Assembly (NCBI GenBank): GCA_951230915.1
Contig: OX579639.1
Coordinates: 22,444,001-22,508,000, forward strand
Length of the DNA stretch: 64,000 nucleotides
From: Antitrichia curtipendula
Taxonomy: Eukaryota; Streptophyta; Bryopsida; Hypnales; Leucodontaceae
Direction of reading: 5' to 3'
Under the pieces are notes generated by a model, which ran no database searches, was not told where the DNA came from, and was given only the letters and a program-made list of their open reading frames with translations. This document shows positions 12,360 to 25,024 of this stretch, piece by piece (the stretch's first letter is position 1; each line of letters starts with the position of its first letter). Made by a program: the position numbers and the translations under genes.

Positions 12360-12845
12360 TGACCATGGACCTACATAAGGATCCACAGCACAAAGAGTAA
12401 AAAAGAACCTACTTCATCCAGTTAGAGGATACAATATATTGCTAATAATAGAAGTGATTCACAGGGAAAGGAAATGGACCAAAACCTACACAAATCCATG
12501 AGTTCACACAAACACTCATGAGGAAAATGGGGTTGCCACCCCAGGTGAGGCAAACAACTGTATCGTGAGAACTCATGATGTTTGCTATCTAGGATAATTA
12601 GGAGATCTGTGAATACAGGGTCATAACAACTAGGTCAATCATAACTAGGATGATTATTGTTGTGAAATGATCTAATCTCGTGCTGTCCAGTAAACCAGAA
12701 AATATATCAAGGAAACACAGTTTTACGGAAGGATCAAACGCAAACTCTTGCATTTCCCGTCAACTGGCCACTTCCCATCGTGAGATCCCATGATACAGGA
12801 ACCCCATAATCTCAGGATATAATATATGAGAGTTCTTATGATACA
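12360..12845. other. Non-coding flank with scattered palindrome copies
   Basis: No gene seen. Imperfect copies of the GTGAG-TCCCA palindrome lie near 12,568 and 12,778. This is upstream of the DUF7869 pseudogene and leads into the 77-bp array. Confidence 0.45.
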
Positions 12846-13110
12846 CCACCGTGAGGTCCCAGGATACACACATCGTGAGATCCCACGGTACTCATATATG
12901 TTGTGAGTTCCCCACACGAAGCACATCGTGAGCTCCTACGATACACACATCGTGAGATCCCATGGTACTCATATATGTTGTGAGTTCCCCACACGAAGCA
13001 CATCGTGAGTTCCCACGATACATACATCATGAGATCCCACGGTACTCATATATGTTGTGAGTTCCCCACACGAAACACATCGTGAGTTCCCACGATACAT
13101 ACGTAGTGAG
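12846..13110. repeat. 77-bp tandem array, about 3.4 units, three palindromes per unit
   Basis: Units begin at about 12,846, 12,922, 12,999 and 13,076 (spacing 76-77). Each holds three variants of the GTGAG-N-TCCCAC near-palindrome separated by ACACAC and TACTCATATATG spacers. The last unit is partial. It lies upstream of the minus-strand DUF7869 pseudogene, in the position a promoter or subterminal array would take. Confidence 0.85.
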
Positions 13111-14890
13111 AGAGTTTAAAACACACATTTCGTGAAATCCCAGTATGTCTCCACCGTGGTATCCCGGATACTATTATAATGAAATCCATTAAGTACTTCC
13201 TGTAGTACGTTGACTTTGTATCGTAATTAGACTTTGTACATGTATGCTTCTGGAATACTGTATCGTAGTTCTCCTCGCGAATTAATCTCCACCGTATTGG
13301 AATGGTGACCTTACGAATTCCTTGCAGGGCCATTCTTTCTCGCAAATTAGATTCGGCTGCCTGTCAATGACATGAGATCTATGACCTTCTTTGTTGAAAT
13401 ATACAACCCCTGCGACTGGGATACCAAAGCATTCTGTAATCATCTACGATTGCTAATTCCGATAACTGTTTCTACTTCAATTGATGGATCGAATGAACCC
13501 CTCCACTAAGTACACAAGAAGGATTCAAGTATCATTTGGCCCATTCTTCAAATCGACCTCACAACATGGGTCTAAAGCAGGCCCCTTCTCTCTAATATTA
13601 GTTCACTCAAAATTTTGAAGGTACTTGCCGAGAAAATGAAACCCCCGGCCACTGAAGATACGTGGAACTCTAAACGGAAAAGCAGTTGGAGGTGAAGATT
13701 TCAACCCGTTCTTCTGGGTCTGCTCATGGATCCCATACCTCTGCAAATGAAATGCACTGTTGCCGACCAAGTTCTCCACGCCAGAGTTGCCAACAGTACA
13801 CCAAACAAACCACGGCGCACACGAAAAGCAAGACAGCAAGAACTCCGACGCCTCCAATGCTCCATGACTGCACATGCACAAAAGAGAATGCGCTTCTTTG
13901 TTTGTAGGTATGACAAGGTCTGGGCGTGGTTCGGGACATCAGTTTCCCGCCAGAATTTTCGGAGAGACAGGTAGTATTCCTTCTCAATGATTCACTGAAT
14001 TCTTGGAATTTGTGCCTCACTGACTACAAGGAAGGGATACGTGCGGTTCTTCAGTGCCTAGGTTGATTGCATTCTAGTGATTCTGCTGAGCAGATTGAAG
14101 GCGTGCGTGTGGCTGTTTAATTCGAATCCTTACTATATTCCATTGTTTAGTATCTTGACTGAAATATGGGACCGTTGAATGAGACAGTCTCCAAGGCTTC
14201 TTCAAATAGTTAATGCTGGTATGAGCGTAGCGAATCAACCATAATGGTCTAAGTTACCCAACACTCCAAATACTCTGAATTGCAATGTCACTGTAGCAGC
14301 GTACATCTGTGAATTTCATGAGGTGGGGAATTGTAGGCAGTGCGTGACCGCGTCCATGGGGGGAAAATTTAAATTCAAAACATGGACAAAATCATCGGGA
14401 AGAAAAATAACCGATCATTTATTACCATAAACCAATACCAGATTTCCCACTTTGGAATCTCTGAACGCATACCATTATTGCAGTGACAGTCAGTAGTATC
14501 ACCAACCCCCAACGGACTCACAAACTGACAATCGCCGTTTGGAAATTTGTTTCTCCGGTGTTCTGAAACAAATGAATTTCAATTTTCTTGTTTTGAATTT
14601 CTTCATTTCATTTTATTTTTTTAAACAAATGGAAAGGAATTTCATTGCAACTTAATGCGATACATTTGATATTTTCTAAATTCTCTCTTTGCTAAGATTT
14701 TGATACTAAAGCCTTCAATTGACAAAAACATTGTATTCTAGTTCCTCCTACCTTGGAATACTAAAATCATAAAAGTTTACAAGTAGGCTTACTAAAAATT
14801 ACCTACAGGTGTGAAACCCTCAAATAATTAAAATTTACAACTGATAGCACATTTAAATTACGATAGCATGCTAAATAATCATTTCATAAC
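13111..14890. other. Non-coding, one doubtful small ORF
   Basis: No supported gene. A minus-strand frame at 14,020-13,724 (98 codons) contains one strongly hydrophobic stretch (VGVLAVLLFVCAVVCLVYC) that would span a membrane. The same DNA is open in four other frames, so this is probably chance or a relic. From 14,340 on, the sequence is AT-rich. Confidence 0.35.
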
Positions 14891-15049
14891 ACCATAAACT
14901 GATTTGTACGGCTGAAGATGACGAGGTCGGGTTCAGGGTCCCGCACAATGTCATGTTTTCTCGTGAGTTTCTGTATTTGTTAGTTTCAGCCATTCTTTTT
15001 CTAAAATGACAGTGAATCCTAAGTTTTTAGGGTTCATGGCATCACAGGA

Positions 15050-15600
15050 CTAGGGCATACGGTTCAATTCAAGGTGCAATACTAGATTGTAGGGTTGTGA
15101 AGATCCTAGGGTTCAGGGTCCATAATATTAGGTTTTAGGGTCATCATTTTAAGGTACAGGGTACACGATATCAGGGTAAAAGGTATTAGGACTCAAGATT
15201 GACGGTGGCAGGGCTAAGAATCCATGGTCTTAGGGTTTAGGGTCCACGGTTAAAGGGTTTAAAGTGCACGGTCTTAGGGTCTACGGTTCAGGGTTTAGGA
15301 TTTCAGGGTTTAGGGTCCACGATTTCAGGGTTTAAGGATCCATGCTTTCAAGATTTAGGATCCATGGTCTTAGAGTTTAAGGTCCACGGTTTCAGGGCCC
15401 ATGTTCCACGGTCTTAGGGATCAGGGTGCACGGTTTTAGGTTTTACAATCCACGGACTTAGGGTTTAGGGTCCACAGTTTTAGGATTTAAGGTCCACGGA
15501 CTTAGGGTTCGGGGGGCACGATTTCAAGGTTTATGATCCACGTTCTTAGGGTTTAGGGTCGCAATTTCAAAATTTAGGATTTGCGGTTTCAGGGTTCGGT
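15050..15600. repeat. Degenerate TTTAGGG-derived tandem repeat
   Basis: Dozens of variants of TTTAGGGTCCACGGTTTCAG with about 20-22-bp spacing, mixing the plant telomere heptamer (AGGGTTT) with a TCCACGGT block. It is interstitial and diverged, so it is a telomere-like satellite rather than a chromosome end. No coding potential. Confidence 0.75.
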
Positions 15601-16543
15601 TTGGATTCTACATTTTATGCATTAGTCCTTGTAATTTTAGAGTTTGAAATTCACCCTTAACCCCCAAAGGACTTGATCCATTCTAAAATGGTCAAACTTC
15701 ATGCCTGAACTAAATTTAGCCTTTTAAATTGTGTTAAAAAAAATCTTATATTGTTAATACTTGAAAATCTGAATTATATATCACTAGTAGAAGTTTCAAT
15801 TTGTTTTATGAAAAATTGCAATTTTTATCATTTTTATTGTAAAAATTGAATATAAATAAGTAAAAATAGCAAAAAAAATCCAAAAGACTTGAAATTCTTA
15901 CAAGAGGTACAACTAGAAATGGAGATTACTGTCAAAAAATTTCAGTTGGTTATTTTATTATTAACATCCAAAACAACCACAACATAGACCTTGAAGTCAA
16001 ATTTGACTATTAAACCAAATTTATCTTTTTTTTTATTAATAGATGTGTAAAATTTTGATATTTTGTGCTAGTGTCAAAATTTATTTTCTATTTAAATTTA
16101 TTTTTTTCTTAAATTCAATGGACAAATCAAATTATTGTGATTTTTTAAAACTAAAGGTGGAAATCAAATTATATCAATTAGAATATATATTAGAGTAAAT
16201 AATCCGTAACTTTAATCATAAATTATGAGTAGAATGAGAAACATGATTTTATAATTTAAGTTTAAAATGAAGTCAAAAAAAAGAAAATATGAATGAAAAA
16301 CACACCATACTGTGTTATTTGGATTCTAAAACATGAAGCTTTCAATTGCAATAACTCTTTCAAATTTAGGCATTTTTGAAAATTTTAAAAGGGAATAAAA
16401 ACAACAACTTGTCCAGCTTCATTTTCTTAGTTTAAATCAAAATAATTCCAAATCAAAATAATTTTAAAAGTTACAATCATAGTTGACCAAGGCGCATCCA
16501 CTTTTTGGACGAGTGGACTTTTAAGGTCTGGTTAATATGTTAA
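15601..16543. other. Very AT-rich spacer, no gene seen
   Basis: Long A/T runs and stop codons in all frames. Nothing recognisable. Confidence 0.6.
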
Positions 16544-17604
16544 GAGCATCGCCACCCGTTCACGGCCAAGCTCCCAGCCTGGCAGTTGGGCGGGGTTGGC
16601 GAAGAAAAGGTGGGCCACCGCAAGCCCGGGGAAAGACAAAAGGTGACCCGTCACAGCACAAATGCCTCTGCAAACAGCAGTTCCATGTCCCCGGAAGTTG
16701 TTGACTTTGTATGCTTACTGTCTTCCCAAGGAGATGTCAGACTTTAAATTTTGTCCAATTGCCAAGGTAATAAAAGGGAGTAACAAGGTTTCCTTGGTTG
16801 CTGTGAATTGTTTGTTTTTTGTTTGTTTTTTGAAACAGGGATTTCATTGCAAAAGAAAGTCAGGGAACAACATCCCCCCGCCACCCATATATTGTTTTTG
16901 ATATCAATGGAAATTGTCCATATATTTCAAGGAAAAAAAAAAGGTAAGATAGAATATAATGAAGTACAAAGTTATTAGCAATGCTGGTCTCTTTGAAATG
17001 GAATTTATTTCACTTGCTTCCAAAAAAGAAAAAGAAAAATGGCAAGGAAGACTTGTAATTATAAAGAACTATAATTGACATTTCCTTGGAATAAATAAAA
17101 AATGACATTAGCTTGAAATGACTTTTTCATTTTTTTATAAAAGATTTCAGTTTAAGATTTTGTATTAAACCAAGATAATGTAAGTAGTAAAAATGTGCTC
17201 TAGGTTTGCTTGTGGTAGACCTTGAGGTAGACCTCAAGCACATATCAAGAACACCTCAAGCATTTTTTGTTATTTTAAAAAAAAATTGAGAATAGTTTCT
17301 TAATTTTCTAAATTTTTTACCATTCCGGGGCAATAAAAATAGTGGAAATGTATTCTAAGTGTGCTTGAGGTCTACTTTATGTATACTTAAAGCAATTTAT
17401 GATTTTTATTTATTTATTTAATAAAAGATTTCAGTTCAAGATTTTGTTCTAAATCAAGGTAATGTAAGTAGACAGTGGAAATGTACTCGAGGTGTGCTTG
17501 AGGTCTACCTCAAGCACACCTCAAGAACAATTCTACAATTGTTTAATTTCAAAAAAAAAAATATATATATATCAAACAAATCATATTAAAAGTAAAACTT
17601 AAAA

Positions 17605-18607
17605 GTGCTCATAGTGTGCTTCAGGTGTGCTTGAGGTAGACCTCAAGCACACCTCAAGCACAAATCTACAATTGTTTAATTTCAAAAAAATAAAAATAAA
17701 TATATCAAACAAATCATATTAAAAGTAAAAATTAAAAGTGCTCATAGTGTGCTTCAGGTGTGCTTGAGGTAGACCTCAAGCACACCTCAAGCACAATTCT
17801 ACAATTGTTTAATTTCAAAAAAATATATATATATATATCAAAGAAATCATATTAAAAGTAAAAACTAAAAGTGCTCATAGTGTGCTTGAGGTGTGCTTGA
17901 GTTCTACCTCAAGCACACCTCAAGCACAAATCTACAATTGTTTAATTTCAAAAAAATAAAAATAAATATATCAAACAAATCATATTAAAAGTAAAAATTA
18001 AAAGTGCTCATAGTGTGCTTCAGGTGTGCTTGAGGTAGACCTCAAGCACACCTCAAGCACAATTCTACAATTGTTTAATTTCAAAAAAATATATATATAT
18101 ATATCAAAGAAATCATATTAAAAGTAAAAACTAAAAGTGCTCATAGTGTGCTTGAGGTGTGCTTGAGTTCTACCTCAAGCACACCTCAAGCACAATTCTA
18201 CAATTGTTTAATTTCAAAAAAATAAAAAAAAATATATCAAACAAATCATATTAAAAGTAAAAATTAAAAGTGCTCATAGTATGCTTCAGGTGTGCTTGAG
18301 GTAGACCTCAAGCACACCTCAAGCACAATTCTACAATTGTTTAATTTCAAAAAAATAAAAAAAAATATATCAAACAAATCATATTAAAAGTAAAACTTAA
18401 AAGTGCTCATAGTGTGCTCGAGGTGTGCTTGGGGTCTACCTCAAGCACACCTCAAGCACAATTCTACAATTGTTTAATTTCAAAAAAATAAAAATAAATA
18501 TATCAAAGAAATCATATTAAAAGTAAAACTTAAAAGTGCTCATAGTGTGCTTCAGGTGTGCTTGACGGAGACCTCAAGCACACCTCAAGCACACTATGAG
18601 CACTTTA
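17605..18607. repeat. 133-bp tandem repeat, 8 units, each with an inverted core
   Basis: GTGCTCATAGTGTGCTT recurs at 17,605, 17,738, 17,871, 18,004, 18,137, 18,270, 18,403 and 18,536, always 133 bp apart. Each unit has a core reading GTGCTTGAGG...CCTCAAGCAC, able to fold on itself, plus an AT-rich spacer. Two core variants (TTCAGG...GGTAGACC and TTGAGG...GTTCTACC) alternate between 17,738 and 18,269, making a 266-bp higher-order unit. Older, diverged units lie at about 17,195, 17,345 and 17,480. Confidence 0.92.
18532..18607. repeat. 76-bp near-perfect hairpin closing the satellite
   Basis: AAAGTGCTCATAGTGTGCTT at the left is mirrored by AAGCACACTATGAGCACTTT at the right, with the usual CTTGA/TCAAG core between. 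The array therefore ends in a complete inverted repeat. Confidence 0.85.
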
Positions 18608-18880
18608 CATTTTCTTGAAATTAGAGAATTTTTTTGTTTAGAAATTCAATTTGCCAAATTTTGAAACTTTTTCAAATTCCTAAAATCTTTTACCTTTCAT
18701 GTAAAGTCTGCCAACTCGCAGCTAACTTGTGAGATTGACTTTGACCATGAACTTCGGCCGTGAACTTTGGCCGTGAATTAGTTGAGGGCATCCCCAGCCA
18801 AATGGAACCAGGGAGGAGCCGGGCTTGGGCCATCCCATTCCCCATGCCATTTGGGGGAATAATGGGTGGCGATGCTGTAA

Positions 18881-19530
18881 TGGTTTACGCTCAAAGATCC
18901 ATCAATTTTTGGTAGTCTGGGAGGCAATCCATGCGTAATTACCGCCCTATTCTGGTAGTTTAGGATGGAGTACTTCTGATTCAGAGGTGACTAGTAGCCA
19001 TTAATTATAGCATTGTCCCCAATGCAATTTTAGACCCTTCTAAGTGGCCACAAGTTATTTAATACCCTTGGTGGATTTTGCAAGTACCCTTTGGTCGGAA
19101 ACAAGAAGGTCTATATGATTGATCATTCAACATGGATGGAACATAATTAATTTTGTTGCTCTAAAATTCGTTGTAACTATGTTTTGAGTGATCAAGTTTT
19201 GAAAAATAATAGAAACCTCATAATAAATTCTATTTGTGCACATGAAAAATTTTCCCACTACTAAAATCTCTCTTGTAAATACATGTATTTTCTTCAATAG
19301 TTAAAAATGGGTTGCCTCCTTTAGTGTATCTTTGATGGCTTTACATCATGGTCCGTAGCTTGAAGGTTTAGGATTCTAGGTTTCAAGGATATTAACTATT
19401 GCAGTTACAAAGGGGCTCATTTTACATTTTGTAGGGTTTAGGGTTGAAGGGTTTTTATGGTTGACGTTCTTAAGGAATTCAACTTATTTTCAGCAAATAA
19501 TTATGGTAGGGTTATAGGTGAGTTCAAAAG
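18881..19530. other. AT-rich spacer, no gene seen
   Basis: Nothing recognisable beyond a few TTTAGGG-like heptamers near 19,365-19,450. Confidence 0.5.
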
Positions 19531-19532
19531 TT

Positions 19533-19676
19533 GTGAATGGAATGCTACAACTACGCAAAAAAACTTATATATATGAAGCTGTGAATGGAGTGCTACAACT
19601 ACGCAAAAAAACTTATATATATGAAGCTGTGAATGGAGTGCTACAACTACGCACAAAAACTTATATATATATATAC
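19533..19676. repeat. 48-bp tandem repeat, three units
   Basis: GTGAATGGAGTGCTACAACT recurs at 19,533, 19,581 and 19,629, exactly 48 bp apart, ending in TATATA/CATATA runs. The period is a multiple of three, which keeps frames open on both strands; I do not call a gene. Confidence 0.9.
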
Positions 19677-19719
19677 ATATATATACATATATATATAGCA
19701 GCATTATTTTGTAGCTTTT

Positions 19720-20800
19720 GTATGATTGTACAATTGATCATAAATATGAATTAATTTCTATTGTAAGTCCATATAATTTGATTGGAGGTACTTATTAAGG
19801 GTCTTTGTAAACAAAGACAAGTATGTTTATCTGAATATAATTACAATTATGATGTATATACTTATTCGTATTTTCAGTGTTTTATTTTCAAACTTGGGCA
19901 CTGAATATATATTTGTCAATTAAGCAGCCACCCTATGAAGTATTCAATCAATCATTTCTTAAAATTAGATTTGGAAATTCCTAACTTTAATATCCACCTT
20001 AGAGGTATTTGTATATCGAAGAGTTAGTATTTACTAAAAAACTGGTGAGTACTAAGATATGGCATAATTATACGAAATCCTATAATTACTAAAAAAAAAA
20101 TCATAATAATTTTGTTAACTTTTTTATAGTTGGAGGCCGCCAACATTATAGCATCAATGATTTCAAGGCTTTGATATGAGACTAATGCACTTCACGATCA
20201 ACTTATTGACAATATGTTGTTTTAGTTTATGGAAAATAGGAGTTTAAATAAGTACATATAGTAGAGGTTGACAAAAGATGTTAGTACTAACTCACTTCTT
20301 CCATTATTATGTCAAAAAAATGATATTTGGTTGAAAAGGTCTAAATGAAGTGCACCAATGATGCAAGAGAAATTGCCTCATTTATTTAGTGTTTGTAATT
20401 AATAATAATAAAGTGTTAGTAGAATTGAATGGACTATGAAGTGTAAGAATTAACCCCCAAGTTTTATCTAATAAATTACTTTGATATGAATTATAGATAT
20501 TAATATTTTTTTGAATTATATATTAATTCACTGATTAGGTGATTTTTTTGTCAAGTTTTTATATTAAAGTAACTATTCAGTCATTATTTATTTTTTCAGC
20601 TCTGAATAATTCAATATAAATTACGCAAGAAATTCACCTAGATAAGAAATTAATTATTAACACAATCATTCTTTTTTCCTTCATACAAATTATTTTCTTA
20701 AAATAATTATAGAATAAAATATGTTGTCTGAATATTATTTAGAATTTTAAATTCTCTTTTTTCTCCTTTACTTTTTAGTTCTTTTGGTTATAATTTTTAT
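19720..20800. other. AT-rich spacer, no gene seen
   Basis: Strongly AT-rich, frequent stops in all frames, no repeats of note. Confidence 0.55.
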
Positions 20801-20810
20801 GGGCCCCGTT

Positions 20811-20852
20811 GGAAACGCAGACGCTCCCAACATTGGGAACGTCGGCGTTTCC
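20811..20852. repeat. Imperfect GC-rich hairpin, 18-bp arms
   Basis: GGAAACGCAGACGCTCCC and GGGAACGTCGGCGTTTCC are inverted with two mismatches around a 6-base centre. It stands out in AT-rich DNA and follows GGGCCCCGTT; it may be one end of an unrecognised foldback element. Confidence 0.6.
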
Positions 20853-20874
20853 ATCAGGGAACGCCCGGATCAGG

Positions 20875-21190
20875 GAACTTGTGGACTTACTTAGTAACCT
20901 TAAGTTCATTCTTGGTTTTTTAAATTCAAGCTGACTTGAAACTGAATCCCGATCGCAGCGAACCTGTGGACTTTCCTACTTGTTGTATGTTCGTTCTTGA
21001 TTTGCTAGATTCAAGGTGACATAAAACCGAATTTGAGTTGCATCGAACCTTGGGACTTGCTAAGTAATCGTATGCTTGTTCATGGCTTGCTGGTTTCAAG
21101 TTCACTTGCGACTGAATCCTTGTTGCAAGGAACCTTCAAACTTGCTCCGTAATCTCATGTTCATGGTTTGGAAAAAGCATCTGCTGGAGC
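20875..21190. repeat. 85-bp tandem repeat, about 3.6 diverged units
   Basis: GAACCTTGGGACTTGCT-like starts at 20,875, 20,960, 21,045 and 21,131, each unit containing TTCAAG-TGAC and TGAATCC blocks. The units are about 70-80 percent alike by eye, so the array is old. Confidence 0.75.
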
Positions 21191-23100
21191 ACGAGGAGCA
21201 CCACTGCAGACGATCAATTGTTGAGATCGGAGAACAAAATTGCCGTGTGATCACAATCGATCCTCGAGTAACTACACTCGGTGCCAATCTGAAAAGGATG
21301 ATTCAAGGTTCAAATGCATATATGAAGTCAGTAATTATCTGCAACTATAGTGTAACAATAAATTTTCGTTGAGTTCGGTAATGAATCTAACAATTTAAAC
21401 ACAAATTAGGCGAGGAATTAAATGAGGAACTGTTCACAGGAAAGCGCACTGTTGCATCCTAGACACGGACTTGAAACAGAGCAAATAGCTAAACAAAAAA
21501 ATGTGTCTTAAACATGGACTGATGTATGGACGTGGGGCAAGGTTAATTCCTAGCAATATGTTGTCGATCTTTGCTGTGATGTTGAGCCTCGGCTCAAAAC
21601 AAAACTCCCGCAGATTTTCCCTCAAATCCGGTCCCAGTGGAAAGCAAAGCTCCATATCTCCGCAGCTGTATTGAACACCAGCAACTTGGTGGCAAAGAGC
21701 TTGAAGATGAAGTCGCCCAGGTCATAGCTGTCGAAGTTGTAGAGCATCACATTAACGTGCTCCGGCACCATGACCAGCTCCAAAGAGCCACGAGGAAGAA
21801 GTGAATGCTCTTGCACTCCGAGTCAGCGTCCAAGGCCTTCTTGATACTTGAGGATCTGCACAAGAGAAAATTCAAAATTTTCATCAATAGGATTTGAAGA
21901 ATTTTATAGTTAATGTCCAATGACGATATGATAAGGTAATCAGGAATGGAATTTGGACACACAAGGAAATTTGACCAATATCCATAGACACAAACAAAAA
22001 TTTGTCCAATTTCATCTCTACTTTCAGTAGAATTTTGCAAAGATTCTATTAGACAATCGGGTGTCCAGATTGTGTTTCAAGAATGGAGGTGGTTTGGGCA
22101 TTGCAATTAGAAGACTCAAAATCGCACAGGGCCAGATTTAAAAACAAACAACAAAATTGTACAGTTTCAATCGCAACCCGTGACAATCCTTATTGGCAAG
22201 CTTTCTGATGGTTGCATGATAAAACCGTCACTGCAGCACGTTTTGCGTAACAATGTTTTCAGATTTATTAGGGTTTCAATTTTCATCGTCATGTTTGCTT
22301 TCACGCTCCAGTGCTGCTCTTTCGTTGCAAGTACGTCTGAAAGAAACAAAAGAGGAGTTGGAAGAACGTCTTCGTGAGAAGGATGCTTCTTTAACCAAAA
22401 AGGTGAAAAGAAATATGAAGCACCTCTGCTTTTCAATAGTTTAGTTTGGTTCAGCCTTTGCATCCTGTAAGATACAGATTCATTTGAATAGAACAATTCA
22501 TTAATGGTGTTGTTTATGAATGATTATTTGCTATTGGGCGAGTTCAAGCTGTCAGAGAAACAAGAAGGTTTGACTTGTGTTGTTTAATTACTTTTTGATT
22601 CAATGGAGTGGGAACTTTCTCCCTTGCTTGTGAGTGAAAAAGAGGGTAATTCTAGTATCATTCTTCTAATGTATCGTGAACTCACCATTATCATCTCCAT
22701 TGTACACAAAGGAGACAAGAAGATGACGTGAGGCTCAAGACCGAAAGGAACTTATTCCCACTCTAAGGTATGATGTCACATTTCTCTGATGCAAAATGAA
22801 GTGTCAACTACATACTTTCAAAATTCAAGGAAATTTTATCATTTTTACAAGGAACTTTATCTTTGTCAATTTTGTGCATTGCAGGGACTTTTCCAAGGAA
22901 GAATATCTTTAAAAGAGGGAAGCCATGAAATTGTAGGAGCTGGAGTAAGTGATTTAAGACCTTTTCTGCTTTCGATTTAGGGTGTAGGGTTTTAGACTTT
23001 CAATTTGAGTTTTATGGTTTGACAAGTTTGATTTTGTAGGTGAACCATCCAAAGATGGCAGGAAGCCCCCTCAGTTGAAGTGAGATGAACAAAAAATAAC
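21191..23100. other. Mostly non-coding; exon-like scraps on both strands
   Basis: Two segments look more protein-like than their surroundings. Minus strand, about 21,855-21,600: a GC-richer block after a TTCTCTTGTGCAG acceptor, reading ELVMVPEHVNVMLYNFDSYD in one frame and KKALDADSECKSIHFF in another. Plus strand, 22,310-22,401: a charged coiled-coil-like piece (KETKEELEERLREKDASL) ending at an AAG|GTGA donor, then a possible small exon at 22,885-22,943 flanked by GCAG and GTAAGT. I recognise none of them. They could be captured or decayed gene fragments. Confidence 0.3.
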
Positions 23101-25000
23101 GCTTTGGAACATATGATAAGTCATTTGAAGATGAGCTAGACATAGTGACACTAGAGGAATGTATCACTGATTTTACAACACTCATAGTATTGTCAACAAG
23201 TGGCTAGGGCATCCCACGCTTGACTCTATATTCCCAGATTTGACTCTCTTTGCAACATTTCAAAGCTTCTTCTATATGTGGAATCTTCTATCAACATTTT
23301 TATTAGGGTTTGAAGGTTGGGGTGGAGGATGATACAAGTTCCCAATAGGTTGTGTCAAAGCTCTCAACTTCTATTGCAAGATTTCTCTACTTTCTTGTAG
23401 TTTGGACCTTGTACAATTCTGAACCTCAGAAATTCTACCGCTTAGGTTTTTTTCTACCTATCAACATCTCCATGTGCAAGAAGCAAGAATGAAAGACGAG
23501 CCTGTGAAGGCAACACATGAAACTGGTACGTGGATTTGTTTGTTAACTCTTCATGTGGTTGCCATCATTTGAAGATATAAATTGAATCAAGATATTTTGC
23601 AGATGGCGTGGTTGCGTTGGGTCTTTGGTTCTTATGGTCTATTGTATTGGGCTTAAAAATTATGAACAATGACGGTTATAGAGTCTAGCTGCCCAAGTAT
23701 GTGTCTGAATTTAGAACTTGCGTCCAAAAAGTAGAAGGATTATGGATTGGAGGTTGTTAGCAAGACATTCTCGGTATTGGAATCCACCACCAAATTTCTT
23801 TCTATTTTCATTCAATCTTTGCCTTCTTACTTGAAGATTCTTATTCTAATACCACGACCTTGAAGGCTTTGCAAGTTAGTAGAAAGTGGATGCAGGTGTC
23901 CAACAAGGAGAGATTTGCTTGGTATACTAAAAATTGATTTTCTTACAAATTAGAGCAATTGCATGCTTTGAGCAGGAATCGATTACAATGGCTATTCAAG
24001 AGGCTACCCAGATAACCGTCTCCCATGGGCCAAGGTGTTGCTACTTCTATGCGGTAGCTTTATTGTTTCTTGCCATCACTAAAGACCCTCTGTTGGGTTC
24101 GCAAATTCTTAATGTCAAGTCAATAGACAATAGGCTCATACAGTCCTCATGTCGAGTGACTGTTAAGCTCGTGCTACTTGATGCTAACTTACTGTCAGTT
24201 GTATGTCACTGTCCGTGACATTCAATTGATATTGTATTGGCAACTTATTAAATGAACATCAATAGAATAATAACTTGACACTAACTAGCAAATCCTCTTG
24301 ATCTTTTCAGAAATAGATCTGTTACAAACCAAATATGCGTGAGCTGCCCATTGCCAACTTTCTCTTGTTCTTAAATAGTTTTGAGAACTCATCTCGTGTT
24401 CTTGCTTGTAATTCTTTGCTTGAAATTTCATGATGTGCAAGAAACGTCATTTCATTCTTGGCAGGTGCATTTGCCATGCAGAAGTAAATGGCATCTTGAA
24501 CAAGAATCGAGCAGCAGTACGCTTCCAAGCTCTGCCATGGATTTTGGGCCTATGTATCAACCTCAAAATGAAATAGTTTTAGTTAATGAAGAGTTTACTT
24601 TAGAGGAAAATCTTTAGGACTCTTGACTTTTGTTTCAAAGCGAACTTGTGGATTGTGGCCGACAGGCTATACATAACTCTCTTTCTATGCAACGAATGCG
24701 CCAAGATTATTATCCAGGTATGTAGAGTTGCTTGTTGGACGAGACGGCAATGCAATTATTGTTAATCTAGATTCTCTGAATTAATTTATATTATTGTGCG
24801 GGGGACCTGTGCACTTCCTATATATGGTGTTTGATTATCTGCTCCTTACTAACAATAAACAAAAGTAGTAATTTAGTAGATGATTGTTTGACAATCAACT
24901 CAAGTTTAGTTCTTCATTCTTTTCTTTTTGTAATATCTCTACATATTGACCATTTCGGAGTCTATGAATAATGAAGGTGATTCCCTCGGGCCCACATGTC
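23101..25000. other. No gene recognised
   Basis: Moderately AT-rich. Short open frames at 23,934-24,218 (+) and 24,322-24,617 (both strands) show no recognisable domain. No repeats of note. Confidence 0.4.
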
Positions 25001-25024
25001 TTGTTATTCACTTAAAGAACATTC

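Larger units (their letters stand above)
16544..18877. mobile_element. PIF/Harbinger-like (Tourist-type) non-autonomous element, 2.33 kb
   Basis: The ends are inverted: AGCATCGCCACCC at 16,545-16,557 and GGGTGGCGATGCT at 18,864-18,876. Immediately outside, TAA (16,541-16,543) is duplicated at 18,878-18,880. A 3-bp TAA/TTA duplication and an AGCATC-type terminus are characteristic of plant PIF/Harbinger elements. Both ends also have GC-rich subterminal sequence (CAAGCCCGG-like), unlike the AT-rich flanks. No transposase is inside. The interior is dominated by a 133-bp hairpin satellite. Confidence 0.75.

Noticed and set aside
13603..14020. Small single-membrane-span protein on the minus strand
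   Set aside because: The hydrophobic stretch is real, but the DNA is open in several frames on both strands and there is no family match or splice context.
20805..20852. Terminus of a GGGCCC-type DNA transposon
   Set aside because: The motif GGGCCCCGTT looks like an element end, but I found no partner end in the window.
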